DNA of 24,607 bases, taken from IMG/VR virus record IMGVR_UViG_3300017752_000155, positions 1 to 24,607 of that record; one strand, 5' to 3'. The stretch comes from a virus. Position 1 is the first letter of the stretch. Every line of letters begins with the position of its first letter. Shown piece after piece: positions 1 to 6,922 of the stretch. The notes beneath the pieces are model-generated. The model worked only from the letters and a program-made list of their open reading frames with translations, ran no database searches and was not told the origin of the DNA. A program made the position numbers and the translations under genes.

Positions 1-282
1 ACCTGCTATTACATTTTGTAATTCACCTTTAAATTCTTTATTTGCAGCCGCCATTGCTTTGGCTTGCTCGCTTCTTTCTTCAGGTGTAGCGTTTTTTAGA
101 TCTAATGTTACGTTTGCTTGTTTTAATTTACCAATAAAAATATTATCTATATTCATGGTTTTTAAACCACCTAGATCTAATCCTTTTAAAACATATCCCT
201 TACCCGCACCAGGTGCACCTGCTAGGATAATAGCTTTAGGTGTATTTACTTGTTCAGTAAGTAGGTCATATAGTTTTATCAT
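1..282 (-). CDS. P-loop nucleotide kinase-like protein, N-terminal part (runs off window)
   Basis: This is an uninterrupted 94-codon reading frame starting at an ATG (280-282) and leaving the window at base 1, so the C-terminus is unseen. After a short N-terminal helix (MIKLYDLLTEQ) comes a beta strand and a Walker A loop, GAPGAGKG, at residues 22-29. This fits the P-loop kinases and zeta-toxin-like ATPases often seen in marine T4-like phages. The residue after the catalytic Lys is Gly rather than the usual Ser/Thr, which may weaken Mg binding. Later residues are charged and helical (about 60-94). No Shine-Dalgarno is visible, but the shared boundary motif lies about 10 bases upstream, so the gene probably heads its own transcript. 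The substrate cannot be assigned. Confidence 0.75.
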   Translation of the reverse strand, partial: MIKLYDLLTEQVNTPKAIILAGAPGAGKGYVLKGLDLGGLKTMNIDNIFIGKLKQANVTLDLKNATPEERSEQAKAMAAANKEFKGELQNVIAG

Positions 283-290
283 AAGGACTA

Positions 291-304
291 TTTATTATAA
301 ATAT
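291..304. promoter_or_regulatory. conserved gene-boundary motif, copy 1 (possible promoter)
   Basis: The plus strand reads TTTATTATAAATAT, identical to the copies at 5980, 11070 and 17520. It sits between the 50-residue ORF and the P-loop gene, about 10 bases before the latter's ATG. It contains TATAAATA, the T4 late promoter sequence, but on the strand opposite to all genes. On the coding strand it reads ATATTTATAATAAA. A promoter or processing role is inferred only from recurrence and position. Confidence 0.4.
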
Positions 305-319
305 TAATGACTTTATATA

Positions 320-472
320 TTATACAATAATATTATCATTAAAGAAACGACGATAATCTCTTATTTGCTCAACAAGATACTCATCGATGTGACCTTTTTC
401 AAGAAGGGATTGTAATTTATCATTGAATTCTTTTGTTGGTAAATAGTTGAATGTGTTGAATGTGTTTTGCAT
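320..472 (-). CDS. small hypothetical protein, 50 aa
   Basis: This short frame encodes 50 residues, starting MQNTFNTFNYLPTKEF and ending NDNIIV before a TAA at 320-322. It is one of the few genes here with a Shine-Dalgarno-like AAAGG (475-479) just before the ATG, which supports it being translated. The product looks helical and charged, with DKLQSLLEKGHIDEYLVEQI in the middle, and has no motif I recognise. It lies in the gap between the nuclease gene and the P-loop gene, in the same direction. Many phages encode such small accessory proteins, and no function is proposed. Confidence 0.6.
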   Translation of the reverse strand: MQNTFNTFNYLPTKEFNDKLQSLLEKGHIDEYLVEQIRDYRRFFNDNIIV

Positions 473-536
473 AACCTTTATTTTTAATTATTAATACAGG
501 GTAAATATACGCTGAATTTCTAGGGTAGCCAAATTT

Positions 537-1304
537 TTACACGGTTCTCTTTACTGTAGTTTGAAATGAAGTTGTAGCTGGTTTGTGTTTTGGGTTTTCT
601 AGATCAAATAAAGCTTTAACGTTTCCAAAAATATTTAAATTTTCTTCTTGTGTTCTAGGAGACTCATATATTTCCCAGTTTTTACCTTTTAAACGTTTTC
701 CACTTTTATCTTCGCCCCTTGATTTAGATTTTAACCATAGTACACCTATACGGTCAGCTTTTTTACCAAAACATTCTTCATAACATTTAGCATAAACCGC
801 ACCTTGTAAGTCATATGTAGTTTGCAAGTGGTTTGATGTTTTAAAGTCAATAACCCATAATTCACCATCAATTTCACAAATACAATCTACAGTACCAGCT
901 ATTTTTAATTTATCTGAGAATAAATGGGTTTCTGTTTCAATTAAAGTTGGTTTATAGGTTTCCCAAAAGTCCACAAAACGTAAAAACATTTTCCAGATAT
1001 CAGGGTGCATTGTAGGATTACCTTTTTCATTAAGAAAATTCATCTCTTTACCTTCGAAGTACTCTTCTATTAATTCGTGTACTTGGGTACCTTCTTCAGA
1101 TGCTTTTTTAACAATCCAATCTGCTCTATATCCCACTTTTTTAAGCCAATCTTCAAAATGGCGTCCTTTAGGATATGCTTGTAAAACATATGTTACAGAT
1201 GGATAATATTCTCCATTACGTCTATAATAGCGTGAGTCCGGTAGTGTGATCTGTTTGTGGTCATCCGAGATCTCAAGGATCCGGGCATATTTCTTCTTAA
1301 TCAT
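537..1304 (-). CDS. PD-(D/E)XK family exonuclease (RecB/Cas4-like fold)
   Basis: The 255-residue product has the ordered motifs of phage PD-(D/E)XK nucleases: a PSVTYVL strand near residue 35, a GTQVHELIEEYF segment (72-83) with the conserved His76, GTVD (137-140) supplying a metal-binding Asp, DFK (153-155) as the Asp-x-Lys core, and a downstream Gln167 in YDLQGAVYA. In this fold the acidic residues hold metal and the Lys helps hydrolyse a DNA phosphodiester. The gene overlaps the end of the primase by four bases (ATGA), so the two are translationally coupled and probably act together in replication, recombination or host DNA breakdown. Which of these applies cannot be told from sequence. 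The length is normal for the phage family and all core residues are present. Confidence 0.85.
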   Translation of the reverse strand: MIKKKYARILEISDDHKQITLPDSRYYRRNGEYYPSVTYVLQAYPKGRHFEDWLKKVGYRADWIVKKASEEGTQVHELIEEYFEGKEMNFLNEKGNPTMHPDIWKMFLRFVDFWETYKPTLIETETHLFSDKLKIAGTVDCICEIDGELWVIDFKTSNHLQTTYDLQGAVYAKCYEECFGKKADRIGVLWLKSKSRGEDKSGKRLKGKNWEIYESPRTQEENLNIFGNVKALFDLENPKHKPATTSFQTTVKRTV

Positions 1305-2230
1305 AAAGCTAGTTTCCTTTCCAATAAACCAGAATAGGTAAGTGGTTGGGTAGTTTGAATTAATTTAGTGAAATTAACAAAGCCCATTTCACTCGGGTCT
1401 TTATCCTGTAAATCTACAAGATAGACTTCTTTACCTTCTGCCATTAGATTTTCACAAAAGCGTAAAGCTTGTTTAATTGCATCCTTATCTAATGCAATGT
1501 AAATTTTGTCTACAACTGAAGTAACTATTCGTTTCATTAAGCTACTTTGAATATTTTTTCCTAATAATGGTATAGCATTTCGTTTTATAGCAATAGCATC
1601 AAATAGTCCTTCACATATTACAATTGGTATATTCCAATTAATTAAATGTTCATTTGGAATTATATCTCTACTTACTGAAGGATTTCTATATTTTATATAT
1701 GGTTCTTTTTCAAATGAACGGGCTGTAAAATAATTTATACTACCATCTTGATTATAAGTGGGAATAATAATCATGTTTTTATATTTCCCTTTTTTACAAT
1801 AACCTATATTATATTTTAAAATATCGTATTTACTAATATTTCTACGTTTTAAATAGACCAATGCATGACGAGCAGATATATCGCTTAAATCACCAGTAGA
1901 TAGACAAATGTATTCATTAGGTAATGCAATACTATATTCAACTTTAGTTTCTTTAATTGACTTAGAAGTTTTAACTAATGACTTTAATTCTGTAAACTTT
2001 TTAGCTTCTACTTTAAGTTGTTTGAATAGGTTATATATAGTAGTACCTCTAGCATTACAAGCCCAACAATGCCAAGGGTTTTTACCTTCGCGATTTTCTG
2101 TCAAATTAACCTCAAGCTTAGGTTTATGGTGATGACAGAAAGGGCAATGATAAGCATAGTTGTTTCGAGCAGTAGATTTGCCCGATCCTAATACAGAATT
2201 AACTAAGTTAACTAATAACTGATTTACCAT
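1301..2230 (-). CDS. DNA primase, T4 gp61-like (zinc finger plus Toprim)
   Basis: The 309-residue product begins with a primase zinc finger: CPFC at residues 29-32 and HCWAC at 54-58. A Toprim domain follows, with its glutamate in VICEGLFDA (Glu207), the acidic pair in ALDKDA (Asp248, Asp250) and a third acidic patch DKDPSEM (276-282). This order and size match T4 gp61, which makes RNA primers for lagging-strand synthesis together with the gp41 helicase; no helicase gene is in the window. The start is the ATG at 2228-2230. An overlapping out-of-frame ATG lies four bases upstream, and no clear Shine-Dalgarno is seen. The gene ends with TGA overlapping the nuclease start. A DnaG-type name would be a looser alternative. 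Confidence 0.9.
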   Translation of the reverse strand: MVNQLLVNLVNSVLGSGKSTARNNYAYHCPFCHHHKPKLEVNLTENREGKNPWHCWACNARGTTIYNLFKQLKVEAKKFTELKSLVKTSKSIKETKVEYSIALPNEYICLSTGDLSDISARHALVYLKRRNISKYDILKYNIGYCKKGKYKNMIIIPTYNQDGSINYFTARSFEKEPYIKYRNPSVSRDIIPNEHLINWNIPIVICEGLFDAIAIKRNAIPLLGKNIQSSLMKRIVTSVVDKIYIALDKDAIKQALRFCENLMAEGKEVYLVDLQDKDPSEMGFVNFTKLIQTTQPLTYSGLLERKLAL

Positions 2231-2236
2231 ACATGG

Positions 2237-2248
2237 TAATATACAAAA
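2237..2248 (-). repeat. 12-base element upstream of primase, shared with an oxygenase gene
   Basis: The coding strand reads TTTTGTATATTA starting directly after the stop of the GIY-YIG gene. It recurs exactly at 8220-8231, again directly after a stop codon and a short distance before a start codon. Such duplicated placement suggests a promoter or leader element, though a 12-mer in AT-rich DNA may recur by chance. Confidence 0.3.
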
Positions 2249-2731
2249 CTAATCTTTGTTTTCAAAAATATCTTCAAAATCTACTTCAAAAAAATCTTTA
2301 CTATAAAATTTTCCTAAAATATTATCATTAAAATATTCCTCAGGTTTTTCTAATACCTGATATATCATTTGGTATTGTACTTCGTAATATGTAAGTAATT
2401 TTTTGGATGGGGCGAATTTAAGTATTTCACGTTGGAATGCATCGGGTCCATCTTCTTGTAGTATTTGTTTAATACCTGCTTGAGAGCCATAATATGTTTT
2501 CCAATCTGATTCTTTAACTGCAAGTTTGTAGGATGGTCTTCTACCTACTACATGTTCCATTTTAGCGAGTTCACGTTTTCCTATTTTCATTTTTTTAGTA
2601 TGATATAGGACTTTTTTCCCAATGTAAGCTTTACCTGTTGCTTTATGAGTAGTCATATAAACAAAGCCGTAAGTATTTTCAGGGAATTGAGAGATATCTC
2701 CTATTTCGTTTTGATTATAGGTCCAACTCAT
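2249..2731 (-). CDS. GIY-YIG family nuclease (Seg-like, possible homing endonuclease)
   Basis: The 160-residue protein has the two signature strands of the GIY-YIG domain near its N-terminus: GFVY (22-25), standing for GIY, and YIG (36-38), followed by Lys-rich sequence where the catalytic helix normally lies. A Glu in the YYEVQYQMIY helix (about residue 115) is a candidate for the metal-binding Glu of the family. T4 relatives are the free-standing Seg homing endonucleases, which cut DNA of phages lacking the gene. The protein is shorter than Seg proteins and has little room for a separate DNA-binding domain, so a repair or host-DNA nuclease is also possible. It lies just upstream of the primase and downstream of a boundary motif, so it may head that transcript. 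The canonical Arg is not obvious. Confidence 0.7.
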   Translation of the reverse strand: MSWTYNQNEIGDISQFPENTYGFVYMTTHKATGKAYIGKKVLYHTKKMKIGKRELAKMEHVVGRRPSYKLAVKESDWKTYYGSQAGIKQILQEDGPDAFQREILKFAPSKKLLTYYEVQYQMIYQVLEKPEEYFNDNILGKFYSKDFFEVDFEDIFENKD

Positions 2732-2747
2732 AAAAAAAGTGTTTAAG

Positions 2748-2756
2748 TATAAATAT
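2748..2756. promoter_or_regulatory. gene-boundary motif, variant copy
   Basis: The plus strand reads TATAAATAT, the core of the 14-base motif found elsewhere. It overlaps the stop of the fibre gene and lies about 17 bases before the GIY-YIG start, exactly where structural genes give way to nucleic-acid genes. Confidence 0.3.
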
Positions 2757-3796
2757 TATAAAGCATATGAAATCATAGAACCAGTATTTGGACTAGCAGG
2801 AGTACCTGGAGTTCCTGGGCCTGCTGTAAATTCAGTTGTCCAATTTATAGTTGAAGGAGTTCCTCCTCCTGCTGTTAATCCTCCATTTGCTGTTCCTCCT
2901 CCTCCCATTAAACATCTAGCAGAAGGCATATTAGTTGCTGCTGACCAAGAAGTACCATTATAAGTTTCTACACAGTTTCTAATTGAAGAGGGGGTTGAAG
3001 CTCCACCATAAGCAACTGTAGAATTTTGGGTTCCGGCTGTTACCCCACAAGCTCTAGCAATAATCATATTTCCACCACCCGACCAAGAAGTGCCATTGTA
3101 TTCTTCAGTACAAGTTATAGAACTACCTGCGGTACCACCTGATTTTATTGTAGCATTTTGAGAACCTTGTCCAAAAGGAATACAAGCCCCTTGATTAGAA
3201 CTAGTTCCTGTAGTCCAAGAAGTACCATTGTATTCAGAAACAGAACTAGCTGCACCATTACCCCCAAATTGTACAGCAGCATTTTGTGTTCCTGCTGCTG
3301 ATAATTGGCTTTTATTGAAAGGGGTTGCCCCTCCAGTACTCCAACTAGTACCATTATATTCTTGGGTACATCTATTTATTCCACCAACTGGTGATTGATT
3401 ATATCCTGAAATCATTAATCCTGCATTTTGAGTACCTGCACCCGCACCTACTTGCTGACCAATAATTAAAGCACCACCTGTAGACCAAGCACTTCCATTA
3501 TACTCTTCAGTACATCTATTGTTTGGGGAAAACCCACCCATAACTGTCATAGAATTTTGAGTACCACATTTAGTACCACTTAAAGCTGCTCTAGAAACAC
3601 TAAGATTTCCACCACTAGACCAATTTAATCCTCCAGGTACAGCAGGTGTACCTGGTGTAGCTCCACCCCATTCAGTAACACTAACATTGATTTGATTGCT
3701 AGCTGTATTAAACCACATAAGGCCCATAGATGATGTATTTTCAACTTTAGGTAATTCAAAAGATCCACTTATAATAGTAAACTGTAGCTCTGCCAT
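2756..3796 (-). CDS. tail-fibre adhesin with six-blade propeller and collagen-like ends
   Basis: The 346-residue protein begins MAEL and has a short N-terminal module ending in LMWFN (26-30), shared with the next two upstream genes and probably an attachment module. A collagen-like ATPGTPAVPGG linker (46-56) follows, then six repeats, each roughly (C)TEEYNGTSW, Ser/Gly-rich turn, GTQNA, GG. Blade 1 lacks its first strand and the C-terminus supplies it (TTEFTAG, near 322), the closure expected of a circular beta propeller. The C-terminus is GPGTPGTPASP. It is probably a receptor-binding fibre or tip protein on the virion. The start follows the upstream gene's TAA by one base (TAAAATG), so translation is probably coupled. 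The fold is inferred from repeat layout only. Confidence 0.75.
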   Translation of the reverse strand: MAELQFTIISGSFELPKVENTSSMGLMWFNTASNQINVSVTEWGGATPGTPAVPGGLNWSSGGNLSVSRAALSGTKCGTQNSMTVMGGFSPNNRCTEEYNGSAWSTGGALIIGQQVGAGAGTQNAGLMISGYNQSPVGGINRCTQEYNGTSWSTGGATPFNKSQLSAAGTQNAAVQFGGNGAASSVSEYNGTSWTTGTSSNQGACIPFGQGSQNATIKSGGTAGSSITCTEEYNGTSWSGGGNMIIARACGVTAGTQNSTVAYGGASTPSSIRNCVETYNGTSWSAATNMPSARCLMGGGGTANGGLTAGGGTPSTINWTTEFTAGPGTPGTPASPNTGSMISYAL

Positions 3797-3797
3797 T

Positions 3798-4169
3798 TTA
3801 TATTAGATTTATTGATCCGGTTACTATTGAATAAGTTCCTGGTGTTCCTGGTGTTCCTGGGCCTGAAATATATTGATATGTAGCACTAGTAGGGGTAGAA
3901 CCACCAGTAAATCCTGTAGCTATAAAAGCATTACCTATTTCACCAGAAGTAGCATTTCGTGTTGATGCTGGGCCTGGGGGTTGGTCGGTTGTTGTCCAAG
4001 TACTCCCATTGTAACAATACATACGAGCAAGAGTAGGAGCTCCATTGATTTGAAATGTAGAATTTTGTGATCCTTGAACTCCTAAACCTTGACCATAAGG
4101 ACTATTTTGAAGTAAATTCCCTCCACTACTCCAACTAGAACCATTATATTCATTAGTACAGGCATTACC
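3798..4169 (-). pseudogene. C-terminal continuation of propeller fibre gene beyond in-frame TGA
   Basis: This stretch continues in exactly the same frame as the 4880-4170 gene after its TGA and stays open for 123 codons to a TAA at 3798-3800. It encodes propeller blades 5 and 6 (NEYNGSSWSSGG, then CYNGSTWTT), the closing strand (SATYQYISG) and a collagen-like GPGTPGTPG tail. The first in-frame ATG (4020-4022) falls inside blade 6, just before CYNGSTW, so a separate protein from there would be a useless fragment. The simplest view is one 360-residue gene, 4880-3798, interrupted by a nonsense codon, a readthrough codon or a sequencing or assembly error. A separate small gene starting at 4022 is the less likely alternative. 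Confidence 0.65.
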
Positions 4170-4880
4170 TCATATACCTGATCCAGCCTGGGATAAACCT
4201 GCATTTTGAGTACCTGCTGCCCCTACATTATATCTGCCTGCTGGGAGGTTACCACCATTAGACCAAGAAGTACCATTAAATTCTCTAGTACCCGTTAATT
4301 TAGTAGTAGTATTAGGATGAAATCCTCCAAAAGCTAAAGCTGAATTTGTTGTTCCTGTTTGACCTGCAGCTGCGTGGTAAGCTGGTAGTGCTTGTTGGGT
4401 ACTCCAAGTAGACCCATCATATTCTTCTACACACAATCTACGTGAGGTTGAAGGACCAGCACCTCCTACTGCTAACGCTGCGGGTTGAGATCCTGCTATT
4501 TGGGCTCCCATTCTTCTAGCATTAATCAAACTTCCTCCGGCAGACCAAGTAGAACCATCATATTCTTGTGAGCTAGCATTATATATATTAGAGGGAGAAC
4601 ACGTACCCCCTGCTATTAAACCTGCGGTTGCATTTCCTGCACCTCCTGGATCATAATTTGCAGTAATTACATTTCCCCCAGTACTCCATCCTGATCCTCC
4701 TGGTGTGCCAGGTGTACCTGGAGTGAAACTACAAAAAGTATATTTTATAGAAGAAGTTGAATTTACATCAGAACCACAATTAAACCACATAGCTCCTGCT
4801 GAGCTAGTGGTGTAAGATTTATTTTGACCTAATATTAATGAGCCTGAATAGTCTAATGATGCTGAAATAAGTATTGCCAT
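4170..4880 (-). CDS. tail-fibre adhesin, propeller type, ended early by TGA
   Basis: The 236-residue product has the family N-terminal module (MAILISASLDYSGS to GAMWFN, about 1-34), a collagen-like TPGTPGTPGG linker, and then four propeller blades marked by GSGW, YDGSTW, YDGSTW and FNGTSW. It ends NAGLSQAGSGI at a TGA (4170-4172). The same frame continues with blades 5 and 6 and the closing strand, so the four-blade product would be an open propeller and probably unstable unless the TGA is read through. TGA ends other genes here, including the primase, the glycosyltransferase-like gene and the 524-residue protein, so it is not reassigned throughout. The start follows the preceding stop by one base (TAAAATG). 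Its role is presumably host recognition on the tail. Confidence 0.7.
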   Translation of the reverse strand: MAILISASLDYSGSLILGQNKSYTTSSAGAMWFNCGSDVNSTSSIKYTFCSFTPGTPGTPGGSGWSTGGNVITANYDPGGAGNATAGLIAGGTCSPSNIYNASSQEYDGSTWSAGGSLINARRMGAQIAGSQPAALAVGGAGPSTSRRLCVEEYDGSTWSTQQALPAYHAAAGQTGTTNSALAFGGFHPNTTTKLTGTREFNGTSWSNGGNLPAGRYNVGAAGTQNAGLSQAGSGI

Positions 4881-4881
4881 T

Positions 4882-5964
4882 TTATACTGCTGTTATAGTT
4901 ACATATCCATGAGTTCCTACTGCTGCTGAAGTTATAATGGAAGTAACTCCACTCGATAAGTTATTTATACTACCTCCTCCTGTACCTCCAGATAAAGAAT
5001 TACAAGAACATGATGGTAAACCACCGCCACATCCACCTGTATATCCTCCCCCACCACCTGCTGAATAGGGTCCTGAAGCTCCACCTCCACCAAATCCTCC
5101 ATCTTTATATGATAAATTACCTCCATTAGGTAAAGAAGAATTTATTTGTTCACCACCCCCTCCACTTTGTTCATCAGTACCACCTCCAAGCCAGCCTCCT
5201 CCTCCATTACCTGAGTTTACACATCCACCAGCTACTAGGCCTCCATAACCTGTAGTAGGAACTGCAGAATTTGGAGATCCAGCAGAAGCTAAAGATCCTT
5301 GGGTTGTTTGGGCATTTCCAGCATCAACACCTGTTGATCCTCCTCCACCACCTCCTGCTATTGCTATAATAGTGCCAGTAGAATTACCTGCAATAGTTCC
5401 AAAAGATACAGCTGTTGCTCCTCCTCCTCCACCACCAGCACCACTACATGTACCAGCTCCATTAATTCCTACTTGACCTACAACTATTCTTACTACATCA
5501 CCTGAGGATAAAGTGTATGTACCTGTACATCTTGCAGGTTTACCATAAGTTGAATCTCCACCACCTCTTCCTCCAGTTGCTCCTTGAATTGTGAATGAAT
5601 AATTTCCATCTGAGGGGACAGTCCAAAATTGAACTCCATTATTTACAGTAAAATACCCAGATAAAAAAGCTTGACCACTATATGCGGTTTGACAATTTGA
5701 TAAAGAAGGTCCTGAATATCCAGTAGTTGATGCATTAGTAAAAGTATTAGAAGTAAATTCATATAAAGAAGGAGCTGAACCTGATGAACTGGGGGAAGAA
5801 TTACCTAATTCTTTAGCAATAATGCCATCACCACTCCACCCACTGTATTCAAATACAGAAGAGGAATCATTAAACCAAATATAACCTACATCTGTAGTAT
5901 TAGAAGCAGTTGGAAAAACAAATGATGATGATTCATCTATTTGTAATGATTGTAACTCAGCCAT
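4882..5964 (-). CDS. glycine-rich tail adhesin (possible polyglycine-II receptor-binding tip)
   Basis: The 360-residue protein starts MAEL and ends its N-terminal module with YIWFN, like the two downstream fibre genes. A jelly-roll-like middle follows (QFWTVPSDGNYSFTIQGATG), and then a C-terminal half dominated by glycine runs: GAGGGGGGA, AGGGGGGST, GNGGGGWLGGG, GFGGGGASG, SAGGGGGYTGG. This resembles the glycine-rich domains of ALK-type receptors and the polyglycine-II tip of phage S16 Gp38-like adhesins, where Gly helices pack and the loops bind receptor. Several Cys residues (GTCSGAG, GGLPSCSCN) lie in the loops. A receptor-binding tip is the likely role, inferred from composition. It is first in a three-gene fibre block just after a boundary motif. 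Confidence 0.7.
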   Translation of the reverse strand: MAELQSLQIDESSSFVFPTASNTTDVGYIWFNDSSSVFEYSGWSGDGIIAKELGNSSPSSSGSAPSLYEFTSNTFTNASTTGYSGPSLSNCQTAYSGQAFLSGYFTVNNGVQFWTVPSDGNYSFTIQGATGGRGGGDSTYGKPARCTGTYTLSSGDVVRIVVGQVGINGAGTCSGAGGGGGGATAVSFGTIAGNSTGTIIAIAGGGGGGSTGVDAGNAQTTQGSLASAGSPNSAVPTTGYGGLVAGGCVNSGNGGGGWLGGGTDEQSGGGGEQINSSLPNGGNLSYKDGGFGGGGASGPYSAGGGGGYTGGCGGGLPSCSCNSLSGGTGGGSINNLSSGVTSIITSAAVGTHGYVTITAV

Positions 5965-5979
5965 TTATAAAAAATTTAA

Positions 5980-5993
5980 TTTATTATAAATAT
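5980..5993. promoter_or_regulatory. conserved gene-boundary motif, copy 2 (possible promoter)
   Basis: The plus strand reads TTTATTATAAATAT, between the TGA-TAA double stop of the glycosyltransferase gene and the glycine-rich adhesin, about 15 bases before the latter's ATG. It separates the modification block from the last fibre block. Confidence 0.4.
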
Positions 5994-5999
5994 GGTTTA

Positions 6000-6920
6000 T
6001 CAAATAGAATTTAATATAGTGTTAATATTAAATATTTGCCTTACATCCATATAAGGACATTCATGAATATTATTTTCGAATTGGTAATCAAAAGTATATG
6101 ATCCAATAAGTTGATTAGCTTTTTTAGGTAAAATTGCTTCAATATTTGCATGTAAATCATAACCAAATACTTTAGGTGAAGTACCTACCCATAATACTGT
6201 AGATTTTTTATCTAGAGCAGCAGCAGCATGTTGTAAACAAGAATCAATTAAAACAAGTTTTTCTGCTTTTACTACCAAAGAAAATAATTCCATATTAGAC
6301 ATATTTTGATCCATTCTCTCTACATTATCCAGTGGATACCCCTCTGGTCTTGTTATTTGGATAATATGATAGTGTTGGTAATATTTTTTAACTATTTCTT
6401 GTGCTACCTCTATAGGAATATCTCGAGTCCAAGAATATGAATATTTTTGTCCTTCCATAGGACCACCCCCAGTTTGAATTACCATTATAGGTTTTGGTCT
6501 TTCCCATAATCCTAAAAGCATACCTTGAGGATAATTTGGTAATATAACTGGGAGTTGTTTTTTGTATTCTATATCCATTAAATCACACCAATTATGTACT
6601 AAATGTTTTTTCTTAGTAATATGATCCGATTGATTATATGGTTCATGTTTTGATATAATTACATCTTTTCCTTCAATATAATCTTCGTAAAAATATGGTG
6701 ATTGACCTAATTGGAATATTCTATCTACATCTGGGTTGTTTAAAAATACTTCAGGCCAAGAAGTAACCATTATTAATTTGCGATCAGGATATTTTTTCTT
6801 TATATCCCTTATTAAAGAAGTTCCAGCTACATTTTTACCTAAACCTCCTTGAATATGCCAAATAAAGTATTTTTCTTCAGATTTAGGGAGATGGGCTTTA
6901 TATGTGTATCCTTGTTCCAA
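6000..6920 (-). CDS. GT9-like glycosyltransferase (heptosyltransferase-type, GT-B fold)
   Basis: The 306-residue product has the two-lobed layout of ADP-heptose:LPS heptosyltransferase-like enzymes. The N-lobe glycine loop is GGLGKNVAGT (25-34), followed by the typical KKKYPDRKLIMVTS and NNPDVDRIF pattern. The C-lobe nucleotide-sugar region includes QTGGGP (149-154) and DSCLQHAAAAL (226-236), then VLWVGTSPKVFG. Such enzymes move a sugar from an activated donor; donor and acceptor are unknown here. The start appears to be TTG (6918-6920), because no ATG lies between it and the upstream stop and the glycine loop needs this N-terminus. The gene lies two bases after the oxygenase stop and ends in a TGA-TAA pair. 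Its place after five oxygenases suggests a shared modification task. Confidence 0.75.
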   Translation of the reverse strand: MEQGYTYKAHLPKSEEKYFIWHIQGGLGKNVAGTSLIRDIKKKYPDRKLIMVTSWPEVFLNNPDVDRIFQLGQSPYFYEDYIEGKDVIISKHEPYNQSDHITKKKHLVHNWCDLMDIEYKKQLPVILPNYPQGMLLGLWERPKPIMVIQTGGGPMEGQKYSYSWTRDIPIEVAQEIVKKYYQHYHIIQITRPEGYPLDNVERMDQNMSNMELFSLVVKAEKLVLIDSCLQHAAAALDKKSTVLWVGTSPKVFGYDLHANIEAILPKKANQLIGSYTFDYQFENNIHECPYMDVRQIFNINTILNSI

Positions 6921-6922
6921 TA

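Noticed and set aside
59-307. Plus-strand open frame of 82 codons
   Set aside because: It lies opposite the P-loop gene, whose Walker A motif and boundary motif show that the minus strand is the coding one.
473-536. Terminator or RNA gene in the longest gap
   Set aside because: No convincing hairpin plus T-run or tRNA-like fold is visible in these 64 bases.
3145-3354. Small minus-strand frames overlapping fibre genes (also at 11879-12139, 14613-14819, 18157-18351)
   Set aside because: They are other-frame readings of repetitive fibre DNA, and the fibre frame is clearly the real one.
3798-4172. TGA reassigned to an amino acid throughout this phage
   Set aside because: TGA properly ends the primase, the glycosyltransferase-like gene and the 524-residue protein, so the event at 4170 is local.
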